The notes: generated by a model not told the origin, from the letters alone. DNA of 64,000 bases from Geothrix fuzhouensis (GCF_024609325.1 NZ_JANHMQ010000002.1:310001-374000); one strand, 5' to 3'; shown: positions 42,622 to 51,972, counted from the first letter of the stretch. Numbers and translations are program-made.

Positions 42622-43533
42622 ATGGACCTCCAAGCCCTCCTCGACGACCTGGCCATGGAATCGGCGCCCTGCGCGGCGCAGGGGAAGGTGGCGGACTACA
42701 TCCCGGCCTTGGCGGCAGTGGATCCTGCGCGTTTCGGCCTCGCCCTGGCCACCATGGACGGGCAACTGGTCGGCACCGGCGACTGGCGTACGCCCTTCTC
42801 CATCCAGAGCGTGTCCAAGGCCTTCTCCCTGGCCCTGGTGCTGGCCCGGGATGGTGAGGCGCTGTGGCGGCGAGTGGGCCGCGAGCCCTCGGGCAACCCC
42901 TTCAACTCCCTGGTGCAGCTGGAGTACGAAAAGGGCATCCCCCGCAATCCCTTCATCAACGCAGGGGCCCTGGTCCTCATCGACCGGCTACTCACCCAGA
43001 CCGGTGATTCCCTGGGCACCCTGCGGGACTTTCTGCGCGCCGAGAGCGGCAATCCGGCCCTGGACGTGGATCCCGAAGTGGCAGCGTCGGAGGCGTCCCA
43101 TGGCCACCGCAACGCGGCCCTGGCCCACTTCATGGCCAGCTGCGGCAACCTGGAAAACCCGGTGGACCGTGTGCTGGACCACTACGTCCGTCAGTGCTCC
43201 CTCCGCATGAGCTGCGCCGACCTGGCCAAGGCCGGGCTCTTCCTGGCCAACCATGGCCTGCGGGCCGATGGTTCGCGCCTGCTCACCCGCAGCGAATCCA
43301 AGCGCATCAACTCGATCATGCTCACCTGCGGCACCTACGACGCCGCCGGCGACTTCGCCTACCGCGTGGGCCTGCCCGGCAAGAGCGGCGTGGGCGGCGG
43401 CATCCTGGCCGTGCTGCCCGAGCGCGGCGTCCTCTGCGTCTGGAGCCCCGCCCTGGATCCCCACGGCAACAGCATCGCCGGCGTCGAAGCCCTCGACCGC
43501 TTCACCACGCGGACGGGGTGGTCGGTGTTCTGA
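42622..43533 (+). CDS. glsA: glutaminase
   Basis: 303 residues. It converts glutamine to glutamate and ammonia. The serine-dependent active site is present: Ser63-x-x-Lys66 in FSIQSVSKAF, then GIPRNPFINAGALV and the C-terminal LPGKSGVGGGILAVLP. Length equals that of the GlsA family (about 305-310). It is divergent from the DinB gene with 43 bp between. Confidence 0.95.
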   Translation: MDLQALLDDLAMESAPCAAQGKVADYIPALAAVDPARFGLALATMDGQLVGTGDWRTPFSIQSVSKAFSLALVLARDGEALWRRVGREPSGNPFNSLVQLEYEKGIPRNPFINAGALVLIDRLLTQTGDSLGTLRDFLRAESGNPALDVDPEVAASEASHGHRNAALAHFMASCGNLENPVDRVLDHYVRQCSLRMSCADLAKAGLFLANHGLRADGSRLLTRSESKRINSIMLTCGTYDAAGDFAYRVGLPGKSGVGGGILAVLPERGVLCVWSPALDPHGNSIAGVEALDRFTTRTGWSVF

Positions 43534-43536
43534 GGT

Positions 43537-43860
43537 TCAAGCCTGGCTTTTCTTTTCCCGCATCATCCACGCCGCCCAAGCGGTGAACAGGGCCACGGCG
43601 CCGAGGATTAGGGCCAGGCGCAGCCAGGGCTCACCGAAGGCCAGGCGCTGGCGGACATCCTCCACCAGGGTCCACAGCCACACCAGCGAACCCAGGAGCA
43701 GGGCCCAGCGTGTCAGCGCCTGGGCCCAGGGCCGCGGCACGAAGAGCGGCACCAACAGGGCGAGGCAGAGCAGCACCAGGGCCAGCTGTCCAAAGCGGAG
43801 GAAGTGCGCTCCCAGAATCAACAAGGCGAGCAAGGCGGGCAGGCGGCGAAGGACAAACAT
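43537..43860 (-). CDS. small membrane protein, unknown
   Basis: 107 residues with four hydrophobic segments (LPALLALLILGAHFL; LVLLCLALLVPLFVP; WALLLGSLVWLWTLV; LALILGAVALFTAWAAWMM). It resembles small membrane proteins sometimes annotated as YccF- or DUF-type. No motif supports a function. Confidence 0.7.
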   Translation of the reverse strand: MFVLRRLPALLALLILGAHFLRFGQLALVLLCLALLVPLFVPRPWAQALTRWALLLGSLVWLWTLVEDVRQRLAFGEPWLRLALILGAVALFTAWAAWMMREKKSQA

Positions 43861-43922
43861 GGAAACTCCGGTGACGGGAGAATCATACTTGTGCGTCCGA
43901 AATAGGGGATCACAACCCGGAA

Positions 43923-44951
43923 CTAGCTGTTCGTCCAGCGTTTGGACCAGGCGGCCCGGGCCTCGGGTTCGAGAAAGGTCCAGGCCAGGAAACGGCTCTG
44001 CTTCTGGCCTTGGGCCATGGGCACCGTGCGGACCTCCACAGCCCCGGCTTGGCGCAGGGCCCGGTGCAGGCCGGGCAGGTTCGCGGAGCTGGAGACGAGC
44101 GTGGTGAACCATCCCACCCGAATCGCGAGGGTGACGCTCTCGTCGATCATGCGCCGGACGAAGCCCGCCTCGCCGCCCTCGCACCACAGCTCCGCTCCGC
44201 GGCCGCCGAAGTTCCGGGTCGTCCCGGCGGCGCCGCGCCCCAGCTTCCGCCACTTCGTCTGGGCGGCCTCCCGCGCCTCCCGAGCCGAGGCGTGGAAGGG
44301 TGGGTTGCAGAGGGTCAGGTCGAAGCGCTCGTCCGGCCCCACGACGTTCCGGAAGATGGCTTTGGGATCGGGCTGTCGGCGCAGGGCGATGGCGGCCTCC
44401 AGGCCGGGGTTGGCCGCCAGAATGCGGGCTGCCGAGGCCAGGGCGGCGCCGTCGAGGTCCGAGGCCACAAAGGACCAGCCGTACTCCTGGTGGCCCAGTA
44501 GCGGATAGATGACGCTGGCGCCGGTGCCGATGTCGAGCGCCCGCACGGCGGCGCCCCGGGGGGTGGGCCCGCCCTCCGCCAGCAAGTCCGCCAGGTGATG
44601 CAGGTAGTCTGCGCGGCCGGGAATGGGTGGGCAGAGGGCGTCGGCCGGCAGGTCCCAGCCGCGGATGCCGTAGGCCTCCAGCAGGAGGGCCCGGTTCAGG
44701 GCCTTCACCGCGGCGGGGTCCGCGAAGTCGATGGTGGGCCCGCCATGGGGGGCGCGCCGCACATAGGGTTCCAGCTCCGGGCAAACGGCGATGAGCTTCG
44801 GGAAGTCGTAGCCGCCGCCGTGGCGGTTACGGGGGTGCAGACCCGGCTTGGCGGGAGGCGCGGCCTGGGCCGGTGGCCTCCGTGCCCGAACCGGGGGCTT
44901 CGGTGCCTTGGCGTGGGACTTCGGGGCCTGGACCGGTGGCTTCGGCGCCAT
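43923..44951 (-). CDS. rlmF: 23S rRNA (adenine-1618-N6)-methyltransferase
   Basis: 342 residues from the ATG at 44951. A basic, low-complexity leader ([20 protein letters not shown]) precedes the RlmF body: [34 protein letters not shown] (SAM site) and [11 protein letters not shown], the NPPF motif of N6-adenine methyltransferases. The enzyme modifies 23S rRNA. The long leader is unusual for the family. Confidence 0.92.
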   Translation of the reverse strand: MAPKPPVQAPKSHAKAPKPPVRARRPPAQAAPPAKPGLHPRNRHGGGYDFPKLIAVCPELEPYVRRAPHGGPTIDFADPAAVKALNRALLLEAYGIRGWDLPADALCPPIPGRADYLHHLADLLAEGGPTPRGAAVRALDIGTGASVIYPLLGHQEYGWSFVASDLDGAALASAARILAANPGLEAAIALRRQPDPKAIFRNVVGPDERFDLTLCNPPFHASAREAREAAQTKWRKLGRGAAGTTRNFGGRGAELWCEGGEAGFVRRMIDESVTLAIRVGWFTTLVSSSANLPGLHRALRQAGAVEVRTVPMAQGQKQSRFLAWTFLEPEARAAWSKRWTNS

Positions 44952-44952
44952 G

Positions 44953-45507
44953 TCAGCGGGCCTCCCCATCCGGGGCCAGGCGGGTGGCCACGAACCAGAA
45001 GGCCAGGGCGAGGAGGAGCGTCAGGACGGCCACGGTGACGGCCAGGGACCGGCCCTGCCAGAGCCCTTCGAACCAGCGCCGGAACTCCGTGACCAGGACG
45101 TTCAGCTTCCCCCCGTAGACCTCCAGCTCGCGCAGGTATCTCTTGGTGTCCTCGGGCTCGTAGCCCAGGGGGTTGGCCGCCGGAGGGGTGGCCCGGAGGT
45201 AGATCAGGGCCGCGCTGCCGAGGCCCGCGGCCAGGATGCCCGCCGTGACGCGGCGGATGCGGCGCCGCCGGATAAGCGGGTCGGTCCCCAGCAGGCGGCC
45301 GGACTGCGCGGCTTGCCGCGCCTCCCGCGATCGGAGCGCCTCCCGCACCTGCGCGAGGTCGGCCTCGGGGATGGTCGCCCCCCGCCGCCGCAGCTCCGCC
45401 AGAGCGGCCTCTACGGCCTCGGTCTTGTAGCCCTGGGCGTGGTCCAGATAGCGGCGCAGCTCGGCGTCGGCCAGCGTGGGGATGCGCGTGCGGAACGATT
45501 CAGTCAT
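44953..45507 (-). CDS. membrane protein, unknown
   Basis: 184 residues. A helical soluble N-terminus ([20 protein letters not shown]) is followed by two hydrophobic segments ([18 protein letters not shown] and [20 protein letters not shown]). It is close to rlmF (stop before its start), but a shared role is not evident. Confidence 0.7.
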   Translation of the reverse strand: MTESFRTRIPTLADAELRRYLDHAQGYKTEAVEAALAELRRRGATIPEADLAQVREALRSREARQAAQSGRLLGTDPLIRRRRIRRVTAGILAAGLGSAALIYLRATPPAANPLGYEPEDTKRYLRELEVYGGKLNVLVTEFRRWFEGLWQGRSLAVTVAVLTLLLALAFWFVATRLAPDGEAR

Positions 45508-45535
45508 GTCCCCAGCATAGTTTGAGTGCCTGACC

Positions 45536-46009
45536 TTAGAACCAGCGGCGGACGGTCCGCAGGTAGGCCTGGTAGTCCGCCCCAAAGCGGGCCGCGAGGT
45601 GGCGCTCCTCCCGGGCGATGACGTGGAAGCGGATGACGAGCAGGACGGGCAGAAGCATGAGCGCGGGCCAGAGAGCATTCGCCAGCAGGGCCACGCCGGC
45701 ATGGAGCAGCGAGAGGCTGAGGTACAGGGGATTCCGGGTGAAATGGAAGGGCCCCGCGGTGAGGAGCGCCGAGGCGGGGCGATCGGGCCGCACCGTGGTG
45801 CGGGCCCGGCGGAAGGTGAGGAAACCCCAGAGCGCCAGGGCTCCCGAGCCGAGGACGAGCACGCCGCCCAGCAGCCGCGGAAGGGGGTTTCCCGGCGCGG
45901 CGAAGGGCAGCAGGAAGCGGCTCTGGAGCAGGAAGCCAAGGCCCAGCCCCGAGATGAACACGAGGGGCGGCGGGAGGCGGACCCCGGGGCCGGTGCGGTC
46001 CGCGTCCAT
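45536..46009 (-). CDS. isoprenylcysteine methyltransferase-like (ICMT/PEMT) membrane protein
   Basis: 157 residues with several transmembrane segments and the family end motif GPFHFTRNPLYLSLSLLHAG, followed by EERHLAARFGADYQAYLRTV. These conserved RNPxY and E-x-LxxxFGxxYxxY elements bind SAM. The methyl acceptor in bacteria is usually unknown. 1 nt from the next methyltransferase gene. Confidence 0.88.
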   Translation of the reverse strand: MDADRTGPGVRLPPPLVFISGLGLGFLLQSRFLLPFAAPGNPLPRLLGGVLVLGSGALALWGFLTFRRARTTVRPDRPASALLTAGPFHFTRNPLYLSLSLLHAGVALLANALWPALMLLPVLLVIRFHVIAREERHLAARFGADYQAYLRTVRRWF

Positions 46010-46010
46010 G

Positions 46011-46832
46011 TCAGGCCCGGCCGAGGCCGATGCAGGCCTCCACGGTCAAAGTGGGCAGGCCGTCCCGAGACTGGGCGCGGAGGGCCCCGATGTACTCCCG
46101 TCCCACGGCCGCAGTCACCTCGGGCCCCAGTTGGCCGAAGAGGTGGGCCAGGGGTGGTGCCGACCGAGTGAAGCCAGACCAGTAGGCCTCCGGCTCGTCG
46201 ATCTTCTGCACGGCCTTGGACGTCACGACCGCCACCTCGCGAAAACCCGCGGCTTCCATGCGGGTCTTCAAGGCCTCCGCACCGGCGAGCCGTGCCCACG
46301 CGGGTGGCGCAGCGTGGGACTGGAACTCGGGGACGACCTTGTGGACGGCCTGCTTCACGAGCGTCATGAGCTGGAGGGTGGCAGGATCGCGCCAGCAGAC
46401 CACCGCGGCGCGTCCGTCCCGGCGCAACACGCGCCGCAGCTCCGCGAGGCCCCGGTCCTGGTCCGGGAAGAAGATCAGGCCCAGGACCGAGGCGCCGGCG
46501 TCGAAGGCTCCGTCCGGAATGGCCAGGGCCTGCCCGTCCATCACCTCGGCGGAGATGCCCGAGAGCTGTTCCTCGGCGATGCGCTCGCGAAGGCGCGCCA
46601 CCATCCCCGGGGCAAAGTCAGTCGCGAGGACCTTCGCGCCGGCCCGCGCAGCCATCAGGCTGAAGACCCCCGTGCCCGCGGCCACATCGAGCACGTGGTC
46701 ATCCCGCCGCAGGCCCAGCAGCCGCAGCGCGTGTGCCGCGAACTGACCGCTCAGGCCCTCGAAGGCCCGCTCATAGTCCGAGGCGATGGCGCCCCAGTTC
46801 TCGGCCACTTGGTCTGGACTCAACTCGGCCAT
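46011..46832 (-). CDS. class I SAM-dependent methyltransferase
   Basis: 273 residues of the Methyltransf_11/UbiE type: HVLDVAAGTGVFSLMAARAG (motif I), VLATDFAPGMVARLRERI, and FDAGASVLGLIFFPDQDRGL. The substrate is unknown. It sits directly before the ICMT-like gene (1-nt gap), possibly one operon. Confidence 0.9.
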   Translation of the reverse strand: MAELSPDQVAENWGAIASDYERAFEGLSGQFAAHALRLLGLRRDDHVLDVAAGTGVFSLMAARAGAKVLATDFAPGMVARLRERIAEEQLSGISAEVMDGQALAIPDGAFDAGASVLGLIFFPDQDRGLAELRRVLRRDGRAAVVCWRDPATLQLMTLVKQAVHKVVPEFQSHAAPPAWARLAGAEALKTRMEAAGFREVAVVTSKAVQKIDEPEAYWSGFTRSAPPLAHLFGQLGPEVTAAVGREYIGALRAQSRDGLPTLTVEACIGLGRA

Positions 46833-47049
46833 GGGAAGCTCCCGGAGGGACTCGGCGGGGTCAGGCCGAAACCGCGATGTGAGATAGAGACTGCATCTTT
46901 ATGAAAGCCACGGCCATGAAGATAGCCCGGTTCCCCCGGGGCGCCAGGTGCGATCCCTTGGCAGAGGGGTGGCGTCTGGCCCTGGTTGGAGGCGGGTGGC
47001 TGCCTCGAGGGCTCCCAGGTTGGTCCGATGGATGGCGGGAATACCCGCT
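46833..47049. other. intergenic, nothing recognised
   Basis: 217 bases without a convincing gene. It should contain the promoter for the two methyltransferase genes on the minus strand and the 3' end of the thioesterase gene's transcript. Confidence 0.4.
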
Positions 47050-47493
47050 TCAGGTTCCGGTGACGGTCCCGCCACCTTCCCTTCGCCCCTCCCCAGGCGG
47101 GATGGAATAGGTGCCCACCACGTGCGCCACGGGCTCGTCCAGTCCCTCGGAATAGAGCGACACCTCGCCGATGGCCAGGGCCCTGCCGACCTTCAGGAGC
47201 CTACAGCGAGCGATGATGCGCCGGTCGGCCGTGGGTTTCCGCAGGAAGTTGATGGTGAGGCTGGTTGTGACGGCCAGGGGGACGATGCCGATCACGCCCA
47301 GGATGGCCACGTACAGCGCAACGTCCGCCACCCCCATGAGCATCGGCCCCGAGACGGTGCCCCCGGGGCGCAGCTCGCCGGGGCCGACGGGATGCGAGAC
47401 TGTGGCACCTCCCTCACCGACCGCCTCGACCACGCACCGGGTCTGCGGAAATTCGGCGGCAATGAAGGCCGCGATCTCGTCCTTGCTGGCCAC
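47050..47493 (-). CDS. PaaI-like hotdog thioesterase
   Basis: 147 residues. RPGGTVSGPMLMGVADVALY corresponds to the hotdog helix with the active Asp/Gly pattern, and TTSLTINFLRKPTADRRIIA to the following strand. It probably hydrolyses an acyl-CoA thioester. Confidence 0.85.
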   Translation of the reverse strand: MASKDEIAAFIAAEFPQTRCVVEAVGEGGATVSHPVGPGELRPGGTVSGPMLMGVADVALYVAILGVIGIVPLAVTTSLTINFLRKPTADRRIIARCRLLKVGRALAIGEVSLYSEGLDEPVAHVVGTYSIPPGEGRREGGGTVTGT

Positions 47494-47522
47494 CGATCCT
47501 CCGTGTCAACCGTGAGACGACA

Positions 47523-47780
47523 CTAACCGGATTCGGCTTCGGCGGCTGGCCGGCCGCCCACGGTGGCCCGGACGGCAAGGATCGCCGAGCGCAGGGCCCC
47601 GGTTCGCCAGCCCACATCCAGCCACTTCCGGCCTGGAGGGTGGTCCATCCAGGCGAGGAACAGCGGGGCCACTTGGCGGCTCCACCGTCCCACGTACCGT
47701 TCGTAGGCGTCGCCTCGTTCCCAGGGATCGGAGCGTTGCTGCTGCCTCATCATCAGAACCTCGCCCGCCAATCCAGGCAT
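47523..47780 (-). pseudogene. truncated methyltransferase remnant
   Basis: The frame reads SDPWERGDAYERYVGRWSRQ, then PPGRKWLDVGWRTGAL, which is the start of a class I methyltransferase up to motif I (normally LDVGCGTG). Both the Cys-Gly of motif I and the rest of the domain are lost; a stop follows within 30 codons. A decayed gene. Confidence 0.7.
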
Positions 47781-47793
47781 CTCGACAAAGGAA

Positions 47794-47847
47794 GATAGGC
47801 CTTTCAGTGGCTAATCGCATGGTGTAAAAATCGGCATCAGGCCTATC
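47794..47847. repeat. inverted repeat upstream of a small gene
   Basis: GATAGGCCT at 47794-47802 and AGGCCTATC at 47839-47847 are inverted copies around a 36-bp AT-richer centre. It may be an operator or part of a promoter for the plus-strand gene at 47906. Confidence 0.4.
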
Positions 47848-47905
47848 CAGCCCGGCGTATGATCTTCCCACTTCTCTGTTCTGGGACAGGCCGAGGGGGG
47901 TGGTC

Positions 47906-48265
47906 ATGCTGCGCACCAAACGGATCAAGGATCTGGATGAGCTGCGGGGTTTTGCCTTCCCGCCGCCGTACACGCTCCTGGCAACCCTCGAAACCACTGA
48001 GGGCCGGGGTGAGGCGTGGTGGGTCCTCGTCGCCTACGAGCGGTACGGCACCCAGGCCCGATGGGTTGCCGTGTTCCCAGAGGACCAGGAGGCCAGGTTC
48101 TTCACGGATGGCGATGAGCTGCGCGGGCGCTGGGACGCGGACCACGAGATCTTCATCCCGGACGAGGGTTCACCCCTGGATTTGCGCGGCAACCCCGTGT
48201 CCTTGGCTGCCATCGAGGAGGAGGAAGAGGACGAGGATGCCGAGGTTGAGGAGAGGCGACGATAG
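47906..48265 (+). CDS. small acidic protein, unknown
   Basis: 119 residues from the ATG at 47906 (GTG at 47900 is the alternative) with GAGGGGGG before it. A beta-rich body (TLLATLETTEGRGEAWWVLV) ends in a strongly acidic and then basic tail (EEEEEDEDAEVEERRR). No family recognised. Confidence 0.65.
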   Translation: MLRTKRIKDLDELRGFAFPPPYTLLATLETTEGRGEAWWVLVAYERYGTQARWVAVFPEDQEARFFTDGDELRGRWDADHEIFIPDEGSPLDLRGNPVSLAAIEEEEEDEDAEVEERRR

Positions 48266-48405
48266 GCGTGGCCATCCCACCGAAGCAGGCGGTATCGATG
48301 GTGGTGGGATTCCTCAAAGGGAAGTGCGTATTCCCTCTGGCGTGAGTGCATGGAGGGGCAGAACGAAATCGTCTGCTTCAGCCGCATAGGCGTAAAGAGG
48401 GAAGA
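48266..48405. other. junction of chromosome and array end
   Basis: 140 bases. ATCCCACC (48274-48281) and GGTGGGAT (48303-48310) form a hairpin after the plus-strand gene. No attC is seen to close the last cassette. Confidence 0.5.
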
Positions 48406-49170
48406 CTACCCTCGTTTTTCACAAGTGGCTGGGTTCAGTGGAAAAAGGAAGATGCAAAAAATGATGGCGATGAGTAATGAGGCTGAAGCCGTATAACGAT
48501 TAAGGGCTAGACCACCATTAATTAATGGTTTGTCTAGAAAGTCACCCACCACTGCACCAAGGGGCCGCGTAAGAATAAAAGCCGACCAAAACAGTGCAGT
48601 GTGGGATATTTTGGTCCGATAGTAGGCTACCGAAATGACTGCCAACATCGAGCCAAATAAGATGGCACTGCCACCATAACCAAGGCCAGCCCCATCTGCC
48701 ATCCAATCACCCAAGGCAGTGCCTAGAGTCTGAGAGAACATGATGGTGATCCAATAAAACATTTCTGATTTAGGCGAATTTACAGAATCTACAGAGATTG
48801 ATCCAAGCACATGGTTCCATACGAACAATGACACAACAACCAGGGAGAAAAGAATCAGGGTCCCCCCCAAATAACCTATGCCAAGAGAACGATCTACAAA
48901 GTCAGCTAAAGTCGTTCCGACTGTTGTTGTTGCAATAATTGTTGTCCAGTAAATAATGGGATGAAATTTTTTCGCAGACAGCTGGGCAAAAACCGCAACC
49001 ACGAATAGGGTCGCAAATATTCCGGTTCCTATGAGGTAGCCAAGTTTCATCGACATCGAGACGGCATCTCCGCCTGTCTCTCCCAATGTCGTGGCAAGAA
49101 TTTTGATAACCCAAAAGACCAAGGTGACCTCTGGAACTTTGCTGAGAACCTCTTGCTGTTCCATGTTCAT
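48406..49170 (-). CDS. COG4705-like multi-pass membrane protein
   Basis: 254 residues from the ATG at 49170. Repeated segments with the pattern ATTLGETGGDAVS, TTVGTTLADFV, TLGTALGDWMADG and PLGAVVGDFLDKP, each followed by two membrane helices, are the mark of the COG4705 family (four internal repeats). Some of these proteins occur with metal or stress genes; the function is unknown. Last gene of the array, without attC. Confidence 0.8.
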   Translation of the reverse strand: MNMEQQEVLSKVPEVTLVFWVIKILATTLGETGGDAVSMSMKLGYLIGTGIFATLFVVAVFAQLSAKKFHPIIYWTTIIATTTVGTTLADFVDRSLGIGYLGGTLILFSLVVVSLFVWNHVLGSISVDSVNSPKSEMFYWITIMFSQTLGTALGDWMADGAGLGYGGSAILFGSMLAVISVAYYRTKISHTALFWSAFILTRPLGAVVGDFLDKPLINGGLALNRYTASASLLIAIIFCIFLFPLNPATCEKRG

Positions 49171-49209
49171 TCCTTTCCCTGATCCACAGATAATTGCCTG
49201 GATTGTGAG

Positions 49210-49333
49210 GCCTAACAAACGAAGCAAACTGGCCCCATCTGCACCGTTGCGCGGGGTGGAGCCAACGTAGCGGGAAGCTGAGAGAGGGCAGAAGGCAATG
49301 CAGGCGGGGTCCGAGTTGAGCTGAGGGTTAGGC
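49210..49333 (-). repeat. attC C1
   Basis: Cores GGCCTAAC and GTTAGGC. The most divergent complete site of the array: its right half (AAACGAAGCAAACTGGCCCC on the plus strand) has changes in the arm, as expected for an old distal site. Confidence 0.85.
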
Positions 49334-49354
49334 TGCAGGTTAAGGAATTGCAGG

Positions 49355-49717
49355 TCATGGACCAACATGGTCAGGCTCAGGAATGATGGAAAGTGCAATT
49401 AATACAATTAAAATAATTAGCAAGGAATATTTTTTGCGATCAAATGATCTAACAGCGGCAAGACACAAAACGGTAAATTGAATGATTCTGATACAAGTAA
49501 TGGTTAGCAAATCGTTTGCAGTATAAGGAGATTGTAGATATAGGCCAAGGTGGTTTGCAATGATCCTGATAAAAAGTTTATCCAAATTGTATTCAAATCG
49601 AATCGGCCCATTGGTTAATGAAAAATACACTAAACTTACAATACCTGTGATGGCAGCCGAGGTGATAATGCCCAATAGAATATGTGAATTGCTTATGTCG
49701 TTTTGAGGCTTTTCCAT
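49355..49717 (-). CDS. cassette membrane protein, unknown
   Basis: 120 residues with three hydrophobic segments (ILLGIITSAAITGIVSLVYF; ITCIRIIQFTVLCLAAV; LLIILIVLIALSIIPEP). Low GC. Its attC is C1. Confidence 0.7.
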   Translation of the reverse strand: MEKPQNDISNSHILLGIITSAAITGIVSLVYFSLTNGPIRFEYNLDKLFIRIIANHLGLYLQSPYTANDLLTITCIRIIQFTVLCLAAVRSFDRKKYSLLIILIVLIALSIIPEPDHVGP

Positions 49718-49732
49718 CTGGGCTCCAGGGTA

Positions 49733-49857
49733 GCCTAACGAATGAAGCTAACCGGCCCCGCCTGCACCGAGGCGATGAACGAAGCCGAAGGAAGCAGGGA
49801 GATGAGAGAGAGCGAGAGGCAATGCAGGCGGGGTCCGAGTTGAGCGGAGGGTTAGGC
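49733..49857 (-). repeat. attC C2
   Basis: 125 bp, one base longer than the standard. Cores GCCTAAC and GTTAGGC; arms GAAGCTAACCGGCCCCGCC and GGCGGGGTCCGAGTTGAGC (plus strand). Confidence 0.9.
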
Positions 49858-49919
49858 AGCCGGGAAGTACATTGATAGTGATGAGTGATTCATATTTGTT
49901 TTGAATCATCAGAATCGGA

Positions 49920-50225
49920 TTAATCATTCGAATATAACCACGATTTGGGTTTGGGCTTTTGTTTTCCGAAGAACATAACTAACCAAATTAATGAAAATGG
50001 CGCTAAAGAGAGCAAAACAATTCCGAATGTCATAATATCCAGTGGTAATAAAAGAATGTGAATTCCGTAATATGAGCCAAAACAAATTAGATAAATCTTT
50101 CGGCACTTGTCTACGTTTGGATGTTTTCTATAAAATAAATATAAAATGGAAATAAGCAAACAAAATGAAACTGAATATCGCCAATGGAAAAGAAGAAATT
50201 CAATGTTTCGGATGCCTAAGAGCAT
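49920..50225 (-). CDS. cassette membrane protein, unknown
   Basis: 101 residues with three or four hydrophobic segments (SVSFCLLISILYLFYRK; YYGIHILLLPLDIMTFGIVL; FSLIWLVMFF) and a basic tail (GKQKPKPKSW). Its attC is C2. Confidence 0.7.
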   Translation of the reverse strand: MLLGIRNIEFLLFHWRYSVSFCLLISILYLFYRKHPNVDKCRKIYLICFGSYYGIHILLLPLDIMTFGIVLLSLAPFSLIWLVMFFGKQKPKPKSWLYSND

Positions 50226-50232
50226 GATGGCT

Positions 50233-50356
50233 ACCTAACGAATGAAGCTAACCGGCCCAACCGCAGCCGGGCGCAGAGTGGAGAGCGGAAATCCAAACGA
50301 ACGAAGGAGAGCGGAAGGCAAGGGCGGTTGGGTCCGAGTTGAGCTAAAGGTTAGGC
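50233..50356 (-). repeat. attC C3
   Basis: Right core (minus strand) GTTAGGT instead of GTTAGGC; arm CCAACCGCAGCC deviates from the common CCCCGCCTGCACC. It belongs to copy A of the repeated cassette. Confidence 0.85.
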
Positions 50357-50670
50357 CGAGCCCTAAGCATTGACACCCCGAACACGCGGCGCGCTTGAAT
50401 TTGAACCTGCTTGAGCGAGAGCGAAAGTTCATGCCGACGAGCCCAAAGGAGAACACCGGAGTTATCGCGTGAAAGTGAAGGCCAAGATGCTGAAGTGACC
50501 TCGATGATCGCAGAAATCCATGGGCCGATGGTTGATGAGTAAGCGATAACCCGATTCAGTAGAACCAGAAGACCGAGAAATGATGCGGGTTTGCCGCCGG
50601 AGCAAGCCAGGCTGACGAAGCTGGGCCAGAACCCCACCACCAAGCAGACAGAAAGAGACGGGCGAACGAG
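50357..50670 (-). repeat. repeated gene-poor cassette, copy A
   Basis: One of four related cassettes (A-D). GTTATCGC (50461-50468) and GCGATAAC (50543-50550) bound a 90-nt core. On the minus strand the core reads VIAYSSTIGPWISAIIEV. The reading frame from 50643 runs through it but, unlike B-D, carries a one-base deletion near its end. A second frame starts at 50432 (MNFRSRSSRFKFKRAACSG) and runs 65 codons through attC C3. Confidence 0.8.
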
Positions 50671-50794
50671 GCCTAACGAATGAAGCTAACCGGCCCCGCC
50701 TGCACCGAGGCGATGAGCGGAGCCGAGGAAGCGAGACGAAGAGAAAGAGCGAAAGGCAATGCAGGCGGGGTCCGAGTTGAGCGGAGGGTTAGGC
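50671..50794 (-). repeat. attC C4
   Basis: Standard 124-bp site with GCCTAAC and GTTAGGC. It belongs to the secreted protein at 50811-51143. Confidence 0.92.
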
Positions 50795-50810
50795 AACTTG
50801 GGCCACAATA

Positions 50811-51143
50811 CTATTTCATTTGAATACCGCGAAGCCGGTCGGCACGAGCCACCAATTTCCCTGATGGAGAGCGGAATTCTAAACTTCGAGCTTGGCCTGT
50901 TACGCACGCATCAGCGTTTGCATACGTGGTGACGATCCCTTCCGTTTGCCGGTCGGACCAGGAGAAGTAGTCCTGTCCAAGGGTGACTACCACCCACCCA
51001 TCTTCTACTGCGACACTGGCGACGATATACGGGCGCATCTTGGCCAAGGCCTTTTTCGCAGCAGCCTTATCGCAAGCGTGAGCTTGGGTGGCCGTGAAAG
51101 CGGCGAGAACAACAACAAGAGAAAATCTGGTCAATCGCGCCAT
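50811..51143 (-). CDS. secreted cassette protein, unknown
   Basis: 110 residues with a signal peptide (LTRFSLVVVLAAFTATQAHA). The mature protein has two Cys and a compact alpha/beta pattern (AVEDGWVVVTLGQDYFSWSD). A periplasmic role is likely; family unknown. Confidence 0.72.
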   Translation of the reverse strand: MARLTRFSLVVVLAAFTATQAHACDKAAAKKALAKMRPYIVASVAVEDGWVVVTLGQDYFSWSDRQTEGIVTTYANADACVTGQARSLEFRSPSGKLVARADRLRGIQMK

Positions 51144-51170
51144 GACTACTCCTGTTTGATTGATGAAGCT

Positions 51171-51294
51171 GCCTAACGAATGAAGCTAAGCGGCACCGCC
51201 TGCACCGAGGCGCTGAACGAAGCCGAGATAGCGAGAACAAGAAAGAGGACGGAAGGCAATGCAGGCGGGGTCCGACTTGAGCGAGAGGTTAGAC
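51171..51294 (-). repeat. attC C5 (read-through subtype)
   Basis: Right core GTTAGGC, left core GTCTAAC. Arms differ from the others (GAAGCTAAGCGGCACCG; TCCGACTTGAGCGAGAGG on the plus strand) and resemble those of C11. The gene of this cassette is read through the whole site. Confidence 0.9.
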
Positions 51295-51754
51295 GCCACC
51301 GTTTGAAACGATCGATCATGTAACTGAGAAGATTGAGGAGAATTAGATATACAGGCAACCCGTAAAGTAGGTGCAGGCGAAATATTTTGCTGAAGAAAAC
51401 AGTTCGATTCAAGGAGAACCAACCATTGTCGGGGGTCCAATGAGTCGAAATAAATTTAGTTTCGTGCCGCGGCCCCAAGTTGAGATTTTGTGGCACCTCG
51501 TAAGGTTCCGGGTACCCAATTAGCTTAGAAACAGGGCCCTGAAAGAGGTAAACAGGAACTTCGAGGATCCTTGCAACGAGGATGTGAGTTCCCATCCAAC
51601 GCTTGTGTTCCAAAGGGTAGGCGTTTTCTGAAACTACCCAGATGTAGGTAAGAATTAGGAACGACCGGATGAGATGCCCAATTTGAACGAAAACCCGGCG
51701 AGCCCACTCCGGAACGTTGGACAGAACGATTGGGGATTGGAATTTGAGGGTCAT
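51173..51754 (-). CDS. cassette membrane protein with attC-encoded C-terminus
   Basis: 193 residues. Membrane segments at residues 26-44 (IGHLIRSFLILTYIWVV) and 131-149 (LLYGLPVYLILLNLLSYMI). The frame does not stop before attC C5: about 40 residues are encoded there, starting LTSRSSRTPPALPSVLF and ending VQAVPLSFIR, with the stop TAG in the core. The tail contains a further hydrophobic stretch (VLFLVLAISASFSASVQA). Confidence 0.7.
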   Translation of the reverse strand: MTLKFQSPIVLSNVPEWARRVFVQIGHLIRSFLILTYIWVVSENAYPLEHKRWMGTHILVARILEVPVYLFQGPVSKLIGYPEPYEVPQNLNLGPRHETKFISTHWTPDNGWFSLNRTVFFSKIFRLHLLYGLPVYLILLNLLSYMIDRFKRWRLTSRSSRTPPALPSVLFLVLAISASFSASVQAVPLSFIR

Positions 51755-51764
51755 GGTGAGTGGC

Positions 51765-51888
51765 GTCTAACGAATGAAGCTAACCGGCCCCGCCTGCACC
51801 GAGGAGATGAGCGGAGCCGAGATAGCGAAATGCTGAGAGAGAACGGAAGGCAATGCAGGCGGGGTCCGAGTTGAGCGTAAGGTTAGGC
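51765..51888 (-). repeat. attC C6
   Basis: Standard site, right core (minus strand) GTTAGAC, left core GCCTAAC. It closes the two-gene cassette 52048-52835. Confidence 0.92.
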
Positions 51889-51972
51889 GGCCGAGTAATT
51901 AGTGATGTTTTAAAATATGAATTATAATATGTTTAAATAATTTTCGATAAATATTTTAGATACTCACATGAT

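Noticed and set aside
47794-47847. Insertion-sequence ends
   Set aside because: The inverted repeat is only 9 bp with a 36-bp interior and no transposase.
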